Translations under genes and position numbers: made by a program
Source: Lytechinus pictus
Lineage: Eukaryota; Echinodermata; Echinoidea; Temnopleuroida; Toxopneustidae
NCBI RefSeq assembly: GCF_037042905.1
Contig: NC_087249.1
Coordinates: 11,218,001 to 11,282,000 of the forward strand
DNA length: 64,000 bases
Reading direction: 5' to 3'
Notes under the pieces: generated by a model
What the model saw: only the letters and a program-made list of their open reading frames with translations
Databases searched by the model: none
What the model was told of the DNA's origin: nothing
Shown: positions 12,201-21,570 of the stretch, piece by piece
How the letters are laid out: every line of letters begins with the position of its first letter
How positions within the stretch are numbered: position 1 is the stretch's first letter

Positions 12201-15200
12201 AAACAAATGAAAATGAATGTCTCTTTTGAAAGAAAATAATTTTCACTAATGACGATCTTCCACATTAAATTTGTAGTTACCGTATTCATATTTTTACATT
12301 CTGGTGCGATGAAACTAGAATAGATGAAATTAGAATAGATTTAATTTCATATGATATATTACACAGTAGTAAGTTGAGAGACAACATCGGCTCACTCATT
12401 TCATATTATGAAGACAGGCCTGTTTCACTGAATTAAAGAAATCTTTCAAAATGACATAACTTTGTTATTTTCATCCGTTATTGATGAAAAATTTTCAGGG
12501 TTTATTTTTCTAATATAACTCTTACTGTTCAAATCTTATTATTTTCAGCTTGGAGTACCCCTTTAAGGTTGTTTTAAAAACAGTTCATTCGACTGATCTA
12601 ACATTTCCTTTGCATTCATCCAAACCGTTATATCAGTCATATTTGGTCTAAAAAATTTTTTTTTGCGTTTTACAGTAATGAAAGTACAAGTCCTTCTCTT
12701 TACATAATCAAATTTCTAGGCAGCAATTAATTTTTGTTACTGAGATATGTGGGGATTTTCAAGGAGATGCCATACAGATTTTTGATAAAATGTGCAAATC
12801 CTTTTGGAAACATGTCCTGAAGCAAAGCAAACAAAAGCTGCGGACACTTAATATGCAAATGTGTGGTCAGCCAAACCTGCAATACATCAAATTTGCACGT
12901 GAAAGAATGATACGACATTTGATCGCGCCTATAGAAAATGTGGTCAGGGTTGTTGAATTCCCTAATGCATTTTTGTACAGGGAAGCTTGTAGCTCTTTTG
13001 CAGTATTTTCATCTGATTCTTGGTTTTGTGTAAAAATAATGATACCAGTGTCAAGCAATTGACTTGGTATTTTGTATCATGTAATAGTTTCCCAAATTTT
13101 GTATTTTTATGATTAATTAACTTCATGTAACTGATACGTTGGACTTCCCCTTTAATGTGCGAGAAAATGTCAACTCTGTTTGATGTTTATGTGTCTTTTC
13201 TGGTGTCAGTTGGTGAATTTGGCATGGTACAGTGTAGAAGTAAAATTCATTTTATTCAAAACCTTATGTGTAATTATGTAGATTGCCCTAGATGTGAAGA
13301 AGCCTCAATCCCAGAAGATGGAATGGACAGATTCTGTAGCTCAAACTTTGGTGAGTGGATTTTTATAGGCCAGTCCTACGGGATGTATTATGATATCACG
13401 CTCGGTGTCCGTCCATCCGTCCGTTAACTTTTCCTTGTGAACGCGATAACTTCAGTTTAACTTAACCTAAGCTCATATAACTTGGTGTGTACGATACTAG
13501 CATGGATTGCAAAAATCCTCTTTATTTTGAGGTCAAAAGGTCAAGGTCACACTGACATGTTTTCATCTTACCCTTCTGCAGTCCTTGTAAACGTGATAAC
13601 TACAGTTTAACTTAATGTATAAGCTCATATCATTTTATGTGTATGATACTACATGTAGCATAGATCCCAGGAATTCTATTGATTTTGAGGTCAGACGGTC
13701 AAAGGTGAAGTCGCCACCTTCCACTTTTCTTGCTTGACCAATAACTCCATTTTCCGTGTTACAGGCGGGCGTATTATGTGCTTGCCTTAGCAACATTCTT
13801 GTTACTATTTAAATTCATACTGTGATCATTCATATCTGCTTTCAGGGGCGATGTCATTGTATTTTGATGGGGGGGAATGGGGAGACGAACAAAAGTGACA
13901 TTTTTGTCTCGATCAATTATAGAGGTAATATAGACTACATGACCACTTAAGACATCTATTGCCCATTTTTTGAAAATAAAATATGTTTGGCCTTTTCCCA
14001 CTACTTGTAAAATATCAGAGGAGGGGGGGGCACTGGCCTACTGATGTGGGGCCATGGACTCCCCAAAATTTTCATGACCAAGGAAAAAAAAGGGGGAGAA
14101 AAAGAAAGAAAAGGAGAGGAAATGGGGTGACAAATTATGAATTATTAAATATTATGCTAAAAATTGTCACAAAATTAAATGTTTGTATTAAAAAGGTCAG
14201 AATGTTTGCTCACTGCTAAAAAGGAGGTTGAGAAATCTCTGTTGAACTCTGTTAATTCCATAGTGAAAATTGCATTTGATAATTACATGTCAATTTGGCA
14301 TGCTCTTATGGACAAAATGCACAACTAGAATGAAATTAATGAAATGACAGATATTTGTATAATATTGACTGGCTTTGACGGGAACATTAAATATATTGCC
14401 TGCAACGGAACCATATTGGCCTAAGTCTTTAGATGAGGGCATTATGGCTCTCTCAAGGGCAACTTGATGTTCCTCGAAAGAGGAGCATATCAATGTATTT
14501 CTTCGTATCTGTAGCTGTGAAATGTATAATTCAGGCTATTATTTGGAACAATATATATGCCTGTTTGCTTGTCACTACTTCTGATTTCTGGTTATTCATA
14601 AACTTAATGAAGTAATCCTTGCTGAGTTATTGTGGTGTAATTGTTACGCCCAGTCACGCACCATTCATGGCGCGCACATACACCTAACACATAAAAATTT
14701 TGCACTTTTGTTCGATCAGCTGGGAATGCATGCATCATCATGCACTGCGTAGAGCTTCGCCACGCTTTATCTACATTGTGTTGCTTCACAAACTGGTCCC
14801 AACCAGATTTTGCGAATATTGAAATCGGCTATCAAAATTGGCTCCTACTGTGCAAGCGTGCTGACAAGAATATGGCAAATGGTTGCCCTCTGTTTTTGTA
14901 CAATATTCCATTCAGGCAAAACTCGAAGAGGGCACCATGGCAAATGTTTACCACATTGGTCTCGTATTGAATGTAGCGTACAAATTTATGACTTATTATT
15001 CAGCTGCTAAAATGCCTTGCATAGGTAATAATGTTATATAGACACATCAGAGTGAGGAATATGATTAGGAAATGTACCAAAGAGAAAACATAAATATAAA
15101 CATACATGTATGTACATGTGAAACTTGTTTGATAATGAATAGTTTTTAGTGCCTTATTGCTGTATAAATTGTGAAGAGAAGAGCGAATGACGTTCGCCTG

Positions 15201-17740
15201 CTTCAAGAAATACTTGAACCTACATGTAGTTTGATAATTCATATTTTTGTATCTTATTGCAGTATACATTGTGAAAAGGAGAGCGAATGATGTTCGGTTG
15301 CTTCGAGAAAAACGCCACTATGATGAACTGCTCACCGGTAAAAATAGAGTCGCCCTTGACTATGAATTTCCTGATAGCTCGTGCAGTGGCCGATGTGATA
15401 TGTTTGAAGATATGTCAGGTAGGTCAGCGGGTTTTGTTTGGAAATCATGAGTCTTATCTGTTTTCATGGGAAATATCCTACCTTTTTGATTCACTCTAAG
15501 ATGAAATCATATTTAACAATGTGATATAATATAATTCCACACTGTGGACGCCTCAAAATTTTGATTTCTCACAGTGTGTTCACATAGTGGTCCCTTTTGA
15601 GGAATGCAATAAACTCTTCTTGAATAATCAAATTTAATCGTGTGAAAAGATTAGTTTATAGTGTGGACACCTCAACAGTTTGAGTGATCACAGTATTTTC
15701 ACATAGTGGATTATGTGAAGGTGTGATTTACATTGTTAAAATTCTCAAATGTGTTAATGTGAACACACTACAGACACTTCAGTATTTTGAGTTCTCACAT
15801 AATGGACTGTGAAAATGTGATTCACCATGTTAAAATTAACAGAGTGAAGTTCATTTCACACTGGATACTTCAGCATTTTGAGTTCTCACAAGTGTGTTCA
15901 CAAAAAGGACCCTGTGAAGAATGCAGTAAACACTTCTTAAAATAAAGAAATTAATCATATAAAAAGATAATTTCACATAGTGGACACCTCAACAATTTGA
16001 ATGATCACAGTGTGTTCCCATAGTGGACCTTGTGAAAAATGCAATTAACACTGCTTGAAATAATGAAAGTTAATCGTGTGAAAAGATTAATTTTATACTG
16101 TAGAAATCTCAACAATTTGAATGATCACAGTGTTTTCACCTAGTGAACTATGTGAAGGCGTGATTTATATTTGTTAAAATGTGATAGTGTGAAGGTAATT
16201 TCACACTGCAGACACTTCAGCATTTTTTAAGTTCTCACATAATGGACTATGTGAAAATTTGATTCACAAAAATAATCAGATTTAATAGTGTGAAGTTCAT
16301 TTCACACTGTGGATACTTCAGCATTTTGAGTTCTCACACTGGAGAGACATAGGAGAACGTCTTGAATTATATTATATTTCCATTTCCACTCATATTGTAT
16401 GCATTATATGACCTTAAACTTTGTATCCTTAATCCTATACTTGCACCAGAAGAAAAATGCCCTAATACACGCAGGCCAGTTGGCTGCCTCTCCTATGATC
16501 ATATAGTATAATTATTGCAGCAGAGATGATTGGTTTGCATTGGGTACATGAATTATATGAAAGATGGCATATTTATTTGACATATACATCCCAAAGCAAC
16601 CGTTTTGAATTATATTATAAAATATTCATCAGTAAATTCATTTGTTAAATCCTATTACCAATATTCATTGAATCTAGATCAGAGTTTAGTTATTTATGTC
16701 TTATTTCAATATCTTATATTTTATCAACTATTGTATGTGTATTGTACGTATCGATCATTTTTTGTAAATTGTACGCAATTCAGCCGTAAGGCTGCTATGT
16801 GCAATGTTTTTTATACTGAAATAAATAAATAAAACTGTGTTCACACAGTGGATTATGTGAAGATGCGAATGCGCTTCACACTTCTTCAAGTAATCAAAAT
16901 TAATCATGTGAAAAGGTAGTTTTACACTGGAAATCTCAACATTTGAGTGCTCACAGTGTGTTCACATAGTGGAATATATGAAGATGTGATTTAGGCTGTT
17001 AAAAAAAAATCAAATTAAACATTGTGAAGATGCTTTCACACTGTAGGGACCTCAGTAGTTTGATTGTGCAGTGTATTCACATAGTGGACTATCACATATC
17101 AATTTTCATGTTTGTTATTCTTAAAAGTAACATGTCAGGGTGATTATCCCTTTTTGTTGAAACTGGAATTGGGTGCCTGCAATGAATATGTAGATTAATT
17201 TATTTGATGGGGACAAACTTCTGATAGGTCCTGTGTTATTTTGATTAACACTGATCTCGTTTATTTCTTATATGATTATTGTAAATGCAATTATGTAAAT
17301 TTTATGATGATTTATATACCGCATAGGAGAATGGGAAGAGGGGGGATGTTATAGTACTCATTATGCAGACATCTAATCATCATACTAATGAATTATGAAG
17401 GGGCCGTAGTAAGCTATTGCAGTCAGTTATTATTAAGTTATTTTGTTTATGTATAGTTTGATATTGTTATAACATTATATTTTTCATCTTTGTGTATGTA
17501 TTTATCTGAAAGCCATTAGAAATTTTTTTTTTTTTGTATGCTTGCATTCATGGACCAATAGTGAAATAATCTTGAATATTTTCTTTTCATGTTGTATACA
17601 CAGCCACCCGGAAGCGTTTTATCATCATGATGAATGCTACTGATGGCGAGCCTCTCAGCCTGGATCGCAGAGTCACTTTCCTTCCATTCAATGGCGCCGT
17701 CACCAACGCTTTGGATGACTGGAGGAGCGAATGTCCATAG
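174..17740 (+). CDS. Thioester-containing protein (A2M/C3 superfamily), C-terminal 11 exons, with sequon-repeat, EGF and NTR domains
   Basis: Joined exons: 174-248, 1297-1483, 1933-2144, 3487-3711, 4763-4887, 6384-6552, 7606-7708, 9580-11973, 13282-13350, 15263-15418, 17604-17740. They sum to 3852 nt, 1283 residues plus TAG, with every phase matching. Residues 1-160 match the late thioester-domain helices, including the GGYGSTQ/DTV junction that A2M relatives share. Residues 160-365 match the CUB-MG8 receptor-binding region, ending in a DYYE motif. Then come an acidic Pro-rich linker, 52 nine-residue repeats (574-1041), a calcium-type EGF (about 1123-1163) and an NTR/C345C domain (1164-1283, six Cys). 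Family members are secreted and bind targets covalently or trap proteases; C3/C4/C5 end in C345C. The repeat and EGF between MG8 and NTR are unusual. The thioester motif and signal peptide lie upstream of the window, so opsonin versus inhibitor cannot be decided. Superfamily call firm; orthology unknown. Confidence 0.9.
255..600. repeat. Intronic tandem repeat, period about 125 bp
   Basis: Alternating phrases such as gttggtgttggaagcac, ccaacacataatc and tttagattgtcttcca recur at about 280, 410 and 540. Roughly 2.6 copies fill the intron start. Confidence 0.8.
950..1250 (+). mobile_element. tRNA-derived SINE (family 1)
   Basis: The A-box-like start is tggcccagtgg and the B-box is gggttcaaatccc. 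The shared body (aattcatccacagtgtgctgcactc ... gtgggtacc) recurs at 4900, 41140 and 43725. It ends in a ttattattatt tail. It sits in the intron before exon b and contributes spurious short ORFs. Confidence 0.8.
1297..1483 (+). CDS. TEP exon b: thioester-domain helices
   Basis: Acceptor ttgtag, donor gtgaga, start phase 0 and end phase 1. The Leu/Ala-rich sequence includes TYALAQIAYALALAE, matching the A2M 'YTKALLAYAFALAG' type helix. The reading frame runs on into the intron to a TGA at 1498-1500; the splice donor is preferred because the next exon restores homology. Confidence 0.88.
1933..2144 (+). CDS. TEP exon c: thioester-domain end
   Basis: Acceptor tgtcag, donor gtgtgt. It encodes IEINSYMILTQFL and ends GAQGGYGSTQ, the conserved A2M-family position just before DTV. 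The divided GGY codon is regained from the phase-1 end of the previous exon. Confidence 0.9.
2340..2590 (+). mobile_element. Non-LTR retrotransposon 3' end
   Basis: An AT-rich tail segment with the hairpin gggggatccac ... gtggatcccc and an (aattg)n end (aattgaattgaattgaa) after aataaag. This is the usual look of a 5'-truncated LINE tail; no coding part remains. Confidence 0.55.
2807..3119. mobile_element. Small inverted-repeat element (MITE-like)
   Basis: Opens ggcccgtattctgaa and closes ttcagaatacaggcc, near-complementary ends. The internal arms are gacttagacc/accatggtct and taaaccacg/ttaaaccagg. About 313 bp, no ORF. Confidence 0.7.
3487..3711 (+). CDS. TEP exon d: DTV junction and start of CUB/MG8 region
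   Basis: Acceptor cttacag and donor gtagtg, phase 0 at both ends. It starts DTVMGLTALGKFAA, equivalent to the DTVVAL...LSKYA of A2M relatives, and ends SGCALIQ. The donor is immediately followed by the intronic gttgagttcaattgatc minisatellite. Confidence 0.9.
3715..4450. repeat. Intronic minisatellite of gttgagttcaattgatc units
   Basis: About 735 bp of units of roughly 12-22 bp related to gttgagttcaattgatc. A higher-order period of about 127 bp is visible from the phrase gatctactacagttga at about 3827, 3955 and 4082. Confidence 0.9.
4763..4887 (+). CDS. TEP exon e: CUB/MG8 region
   Basis: Acceptor ccttcttag and donor gtaaga, start phase 0 and end phase 2. It encodes IAMNYNVMPSEK and ends ITISVG, matching the YNILPEK...SVS stretch of A2M relatives. 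Confidence 0.88.
4900..5186 (-). mobile_element. tRNA-derived SINE (family 1)
   Basis: Reverse orientation. The B box appears as ggaattcgaaccctt and the head as ctgggccagaacgctccaca, matching the copy at 950. It lies in the intron after exon e. Confidence 0.8.
5233..5949. mobile_element. Pogo/Tigger-like non-autonomous DNA element
   Basis: Left end cagttcagcctctcttatcc, right end ggataagagaggttgaactg. These are near-perfect terminal inverted repeats of about 20 bp flanked by TA on both sides (5231-5232, 5950-5951), the TA target duplication of Tc1/mariner elements. No transposase ORF, about 717 bp. Confidence 0.8.
5952..6383. other. Remaining intron before TEP exon f
   Basis: No gene or clear repeat seen; short open frames here carry no recognisable protein sequence. 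Confidence 0.4.
6384..6552 (+). CDS. TEP exon f: MG8 receptor-binding domain, first half
   Basis: Acceptor ttacctag, donor gtgagt. Residues DEESNMALVTVVPPSGFYP align with the S(N)MA(I/L)V.V...SG(F/Y).P core of the receptor-binding domain of A2M and TEPs. Confidence 0.9.
6553..7605. other. TEP intron with poly-C tract
   Basis: AT-rich intron. A run of more than 20 C lies at about 7433-7458. Nothing coding recognised. Confidence 0.6.
7606..7708 (+). CDS. TEP exon g: MG8 receptor-binding domain, end
   Basis: Acceptor catggcag, donor gtgagt. It encodes VQVFSFDVTKEFDVEDVKPG and ends ITATDYYEQ, equivalent to the family pattern LKP..V.VYDYYE that closes the domain. Family members without a C345C end shortly after this motif; here the frame continues into a very large exon. 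Confidence 0.9.
7709..8740. other. TEP intron, unassigned sequence
   Basis: No recognisable exon or repeat termini. Short open frames on both strands look random. Confidence 0.4.
8745..9050 (+). mobile_element. tRNA-derived SINE (family 2)
   Basis: The A-box region is atggtgtagcggttctgac and the B box is gatcgaatccc. The body shares cacccaggtgctaattgggtacc with family 1 but has a different head. It ends gcgctatataaatgcc followed by a cattattatta tail. The head resembles a tRNA but no acceptor stem closes, so it is not a functional tRNA gene. Confidence 0.8.
9580..11973 (+). CDS. TEP exon h: 2.4-kb exon with linker, 52 glycosylation-sequon repeats and EGF domain
   Basis: Acceptor ccttacag, donor gtaaga, open throughout (798 codons). 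It begins with a hydrophobic/Pro stretch holding seven consecutive Pro, then Gly-Glu-Asp-rich and Lys/Glu/Asp-rich spacers. From 10203 to 11606 there are 52 copies of a 27-bp unit, consensus TEGAPAVNA. After a Val/Thr/Glu-rich segment comes DFDECTVEDICPAGSEC..., a six-Cys calcium-type EGF ending GSC at 11970. Both the array and the EGF lie inside one exon, which argues against an assembly join. Confidence 0.9.
10203..11606 (+). repeat. 27-bp coding minisatellite, 52 units, NAT sequon in nearly every unit
   Basis: The unit is exactly 27 bp, so all 52 units (1404 bp) stay in frame with no insertions or deletions. Variants are TEGAPAVNA, TEGTPAVNA, TEATPAVNA, TESIPAVNA and TVGAPAVNA. The N of each unit plus A-T of the next makes an N-X-T sequon. 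47 of 52 units keep it; units 9, 10, 18, 25 and 45 lose it. A longer block of about seven units (TEGAPAVNA, TEATPAVNA, TEGAPAVNA, TEGAPAFNA, TESIPAVNA, TVGAPAVNA ...) occurs twice, indicating recent higher-order expansion. Confidence 0.97.
11974..13281. other. TEP intron between the EGF exon and first NTR exon
   Basis: AT-rich, with recurring 'cccctttaa' phrases at about 12560 and 13148 that may mark repeat ends. No exon seen; the frames open at 12790-13062 have no recognisable similarity. Confidence 0.4.
13282..13350 (+). CDS. TEP exon i: start of NTR/C345C domain
   Basis: Acceptor ttatgtag, donor gtgagt, phase 1 at both ends. With the G carried over it encodes DCPRCEEASIPEDGMDRFCS, which has the C-x2-C ... 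FC(S/A)(S/D)(F/Y) signature that opens netrin-like domains. Confidence 0.85.
13366..13803 (+). repeat. Dispersed repeat, copy 1 (gtccgtccatccg family)
   Basis: About 430 bp, sharing long stretches with 34931-35345: gtgaacgcgataacttcagt, tttgaggtcaaaaggtcaag, cattttccgtgttacaggc and gtgcttgcctt. It resembles a repeat type common in marine invertebrate genomes. Function unknown. Confidence 0.8.
15127..15228 (+). pseudogene. Decayed duplicate of the start of NTR exon j
   Basis: Tracks 15229-15320 base for base at an offset of 102. The shared part includes the intron lead gtttgataat, the splice region and gagcgaatgacgttcgcctg versus gagcgaatgatgttcggttg. The acceptor reads gctg instead of gcag, and the frame has an immediate TAA. 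It cannot be spliced as an exon now. Confidence 0.8.
15263..15418 (+). CDS. TEP exon j: middle of NTR/C345C domain
   Basis: Acceptor tattgcag, donor gtaggt. It encodes a basic strand (VYIVKRRAND) and ends with a SSCSGRC cysteine pair. A diverged duplicate of its 5' part lies about 102 bp upstream (15127-15228). Confidence 0.85.
15530..16350. repeat. Intronic tandem repeat, 'cacagtgtgttcacatagtgg' type
   Basis: Successive diverged units (about 100-160 bp) carrying ttcacactgtgga, cctcaacaatttgag and gtgttcacatagtgga phrases. Several phrases are mutually complementary (tgtgaa/ttcaca), so the array can fold. The same array resumes at 16835-17100. Confidence 0.8.
16360..16834 (+). mobile_element. 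LINE 3' end inserted in the tandem array
   Basis: Interrupts the 15530-17100 repeat array. Its 3' part ends gtaaggctgctatgtgcaat ... gaaataaataaataaaa, typical of CR1/jockey-like LINE tails. No reverse transcriptase frame remains. Confidence 0.55.
16835..17100. repeat. Continuation of the intronic tandem array
   Basis: Contains gtgttcacacagtgga, ctcaacatttgagtgctcac and gtgttcacatagtggaat, the same phrases as 15530-16350. Confidence 0.75.
17604..17740 (+). CDS. TEP exon k: end of NTR/C345C domain and stop
   Basis: Acceptor tacacag, TAG at 17738-17740. It encodes RKRFIIMMNATDGEPLS and ends DDWRSECP-stop. The final Cys near the C-terminus is the sixth Cys expected of the NTR fold. It also contains one NAT sequon. 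Confidence 0.87.
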
Positions 17741-18400
17741 AGGGCCTCCTTCATTAACCCACCCCCCCCCCCTGATATTGAGAAGAAAAGAGCAAACGAT
17801 GTTCGATCAAAATCTGAATTCAGCTTGATGTTAGTGAGGAAGATTCACCATTCACAGCAAAGTGTCACCTTTGCCTCGTTTTCATCCAGAATAATAGAAA
17901 TTTCCAACAAAATCTGATACCTGTGTGAAGTTTTGTATATATCTCCGTCAGCTCGTCGTTAATGAGGAAGGAAGATTCGCTGTTCACATGAAAGTGTCAC
18001 CTTTACCTCATTTTTATCCCAAATAATAGAAATTTCCAACAAAATCTGATATCTGTGTGAAGTTTTGTATATTTCTCCGTCAGTATTATATGTCTTTCAA
18101 GACTACATGCTTGTTTACGTGCCTTTGGTATGCATGTAAACTAATTAGCTTTGTGGGGGTTTATATTGTAATATTCCACTTTATTGAGACAGCTCGTTTA
18201 ACTTAAAAAGAGTTTACATATTTTTTCCCGTTGTTAGAGTCTGGCTTGACAGCATACAGATAGTGTATGCACCATCTCCGCTCCCTAGGGAGTACTATTC
18301 TGTTTAGCACTCTTTCAACATGAATATTTGTAAAGATCAGGGGGCAAGTTTCACGATAAAGCTTGTAAATGATAACAAATTTGCAATAAAAGTGTAAAGC
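17741..18400 (+). other. Probable 3' UTR of the TEP gene, with a tandem duplication
   Basis: Non-coding sequence directly after the stop. 17831-17958 and 17959-18086 are two adjacent copies of a unit of about 128 bp (shared core: tagaaatttccaacaaaatc). The polyadenylation site cannot be fixed; an aataaa occurs near 18385. Confidence 0.5.
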
Positions 18401-19411
18401 TAGTAAAGTAATTCAATTTGATTGGCTAATAGTAAACTTGCCATAGAAATTGCGTATTTGTTGCTCTAACATGACCCAGGCAAATCTCCACTCCTTGGGG
18501 AGTATTTTGTCGGTGCACTTTCAACATTCATGAATATTATTAATATATTTCAATGGGGGATGCCAAAAAAATCATAGAAAAGGCAACTTTTAACATCAAT
18601 CTCTCTATGAATCAAGAAAAGTAAAAATACGTTTGGCAGATACTGCTATTCCAACCCACCCCCTCCCCACTTTTCATTTGTGTGGGCCCACATATCTTTG
18701 TAATATATCCTGTATAAACAAGATATTGTCTATAATATTATAGAATTATCCTAGATAATACTAGTACATGTATAATATGAATATTTGCCTAATTTCTTCA
18801 GTTTATACCTTGTCTTACATTGCAAGGAGAGTGAATAATTTCTTTTTATAATGTACTTTACAAGTATATATTTTTTGTGTGACATAGGAAATCGTCCAGC
18901 CAGCTGTGTATATTATTGGATCGGGCATGTAGTTGCATTACAATCCTTTACTTGAAACTGCCATTTCATGTTATTTTACTATAATTCTCATTTATTCAAT
19001 GTATGTCTTTACGTAATGTGTCTTGTACTGTTTTTGTCTATCACAAAATGTTTGCTTTCATGATGTATAAATTCTTAATTTTTTTTCATAATAGGATGAT
19101 GAAATTGAATCATAAAAAACATTCAGCCCGTGAATATTTTTGCTCATGAAAGTGTCTTATGGACATTCCAAATATTATCAACTTTGTAGGTTGAATTGTA
19201 AACCAACCTTCGGTGCATAATTGCATTGTAAATTAAACTCTTTCTGTTTCATATTTTTTCTCATCTGTTTGTTTGCTTTTTTGTTCTCATTGAAGTGGGG
19301 TCATGGCTGCTAAAACAAGAGATTTTTCGTTCTCGAGTGATTTCATTTTATGAGATTGCGCATGTGCTACACAGCACAAACCAAAGTTATTTTGGTTTAC
19401 ATGTATGTTTC
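18401..19411. other. Intergenic, unassigned
   Basis: AT-rich. Two ctccgctccctaggg/ctccactccttgggg phrases near 18276 and 18489 hint at an old repeat. No gene seen. Confidence 0.35.
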
Positions 19412-19559
19412 TGGGTCCCGTTGCCTAAAATTTACTATTAGAGGTAAGGTAACTTTACCATCCAATGGTAACTACCATGGTAACGATGATCAGCAGCCAA
19501 TCAAAATCAAGGATTCCATGCAAGTTACCATAATGATAACTTTTATGCAACAGGGCCCT
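19412..19559. mobile_element. Small inverted-repeat element
   Basis: Starts gggtcccgttgc and ends gcaacagggccc. The internal arms are ggtaactttaccatc and accatggtaac. About 148 bp, MITE-like. Confidence 0.6.
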
Positions 19560-21011
19560 GGACATTTTGAGAAATCAACACAGACATGTACCAAGAGTCT
19601 AGACGCTATCAAACAGGTTCAAAACAGATTGAATAAATCATGAAATATGTTTTAAAAGGTAAGTTCATCAACAAGTAGTCGGGGGGGGGGGGGCATATTC
19701 TGATTTTTGTTTAGGGACTTGAAGATGTCATCACATATTCTACATTTAGATTTTCTGTTGGTTATGGAATGTGAAAAAGTTCAAATGAATATTCAATTAT
19801 CAGATTGATAATTTTTTTTTACTATTCTCGATTTGTTTTTGTTTTCTCTTTCTGCAGTAAGGTCATTCCTTCTGAGTTTTATCACTTGAGGTATAATTCC
19901 AAAAGAGGTTGAAACAGTGAGCAATAGCTTTGAATTACATGTATATGTAGTTGTTAAGATATAAAGCAAATAATCACAGTTGGTGAAGGGGACTATTGTG
20001 TTGGGATTGGTAATTATAATTTAGAAGGGAAGCGTAATGAAGAAACTTTTGAGAAAGTTATACAGTTCAAAATCACAAAGTATTTAATCATCAGTATTCA
20101 GCTACAGTTTACAATTCGAAGTACATGAAGATTTAGATATAACAGACGATTAATAAAATTATTTCGAAGTATGAGATTCAGATTCTGAAGTTAAACTAAT
20201 TTTGGATGAACGTCCAAGTCTTGAAGTCAGTCTATATGGATGAGTGTGGGTCTAGTATTATCTCTTTTCTCTACCTCTCTAATGATCAAGAAGTCTTATT
20301 TATATCATTAGTTTTGGGGGTGTAACAATTTAAGGTGGGGGATCTAAACTTGATCTGATTGGTCTACAGGTAACTGTCTATCAAACTTTCTCTGGTATAA
20401 GGGACGTGATGATGCTCTGTGCAAGTGACTGGGGCTGGAAGTGTGAGTCATACTTAGAAATTTTGTTCCTTGAAGTTAGCCGACGTCACTGAGAGTTGGT
20501 CATTTATGGTCAGGGTTTAGGAGTTGAATGGTATTGGGGGTTTGGGGATTCTTAGATGACATTGGGGGAGTTTGTAAACAAGTGAAGGTGAATGACTGAA
20601 AGGATAACAGGAAGTTGAATACATACTACATAACACTATCTCTTTTCCAAACTGGATGTAGCTATCTTCTTGAAGCAGTGCTGAGGGTAAGCTGAGGAGA
20701 ATATTGTGTTAATCCAGCTCACCAAAGAAGTAATAGTTTGCCTTGTCACCTGAATTCAAAATGTTCCCTCTCTTTTTTTTTTTGGGGGGGGGGGGGAAAT
20801 GGGATAGATAATTATATTGGATGGCTTTATTTCATGGAATATCAGAAATATTCCACTCGTTTGGGCCAACATTCCACTCATCTGCGATTTGTGGAACATT
20901 TGCCAATACTCTTGAATACCAGAAGTATTAAAGCCATCCAGTATATTATCATCACCATTTGCCATGAATAACGCTAACAGCCTCTAGTGGTTATGAGTGG
21001 CATGTCATTTT
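19560..21011. other. Intergenic, unassigned
   Basis: Has poly-G runs at about 19681 and 20785. An imperfect palindrome of about 190 bp (ggatggcttta ... taaagccatcc, 20819-20940) is centred near 20880. No gene seen. Confidence 0.4.
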
Positions 21012-21570
21012 AAAGGCCAAGTCCACCCCAGAAAAATGTTGATTTGAATCAACAGAGAAAAATCAAACAAGCAAATAATTCTTGAAATTTCATCAAAATT
21101 GGATGAAAAAATAAGTAAAATATGACATTTTAAGATTCGCTTATTCTTCACAAAACAGATATATGCATAACTCAGTGACATGCAAATGAGAGTCCATGTC
21201 CCTCACTATTTCTTTTTATTGTTGAATCATAATATTCAATTTTCGCCATAGATTTGACAATAAAGACCAACTTGACTGAACCATAAAATGTTGGAACAAT
21301 GGTGATCCGATATTTCCAGTGAGGTATAAAAATTTTGTTTTAAGAAAATCAGAATATTTCTTTATTTCATATAATAGAATACAACAGAAATAGTGAGTGG
21401 ATGACGTCATCAGTCCCCTACATTGCTTACGAGCCAGAATGTGCATATAATTTTTTTGTAAATAAAGCGGAAATCAAAATCGTCATGACTTTCTCATTTT
21501 ACACCTAATATTCATGAAATTTTCTCTTTTAATTCTAATCAACTTTTTTGTTAATGGACTTGTCCTTTAA
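21012..21570. mobile_element. Long-arm fold-back element, copy 1
   Basis: Opens aaaggccaagtccacccc and closes ggacttgtccttt. The arms carry ttgatttgaatcaa, tcatcaaaattggatg and cactatttctttt, and reverse-complement partners of these appear in the second half. Same family at 39534, 42512 and 45843. Confidence 0.8.

Noticed and set aside
12790-13062. 90-codon frame in the TEP intron as an extra exon
   Set aside because: The EGF exon and first NTR exon already join in phase (GSCH-D-CPRC), leaving no room, and the frame has no recognisable similarity.
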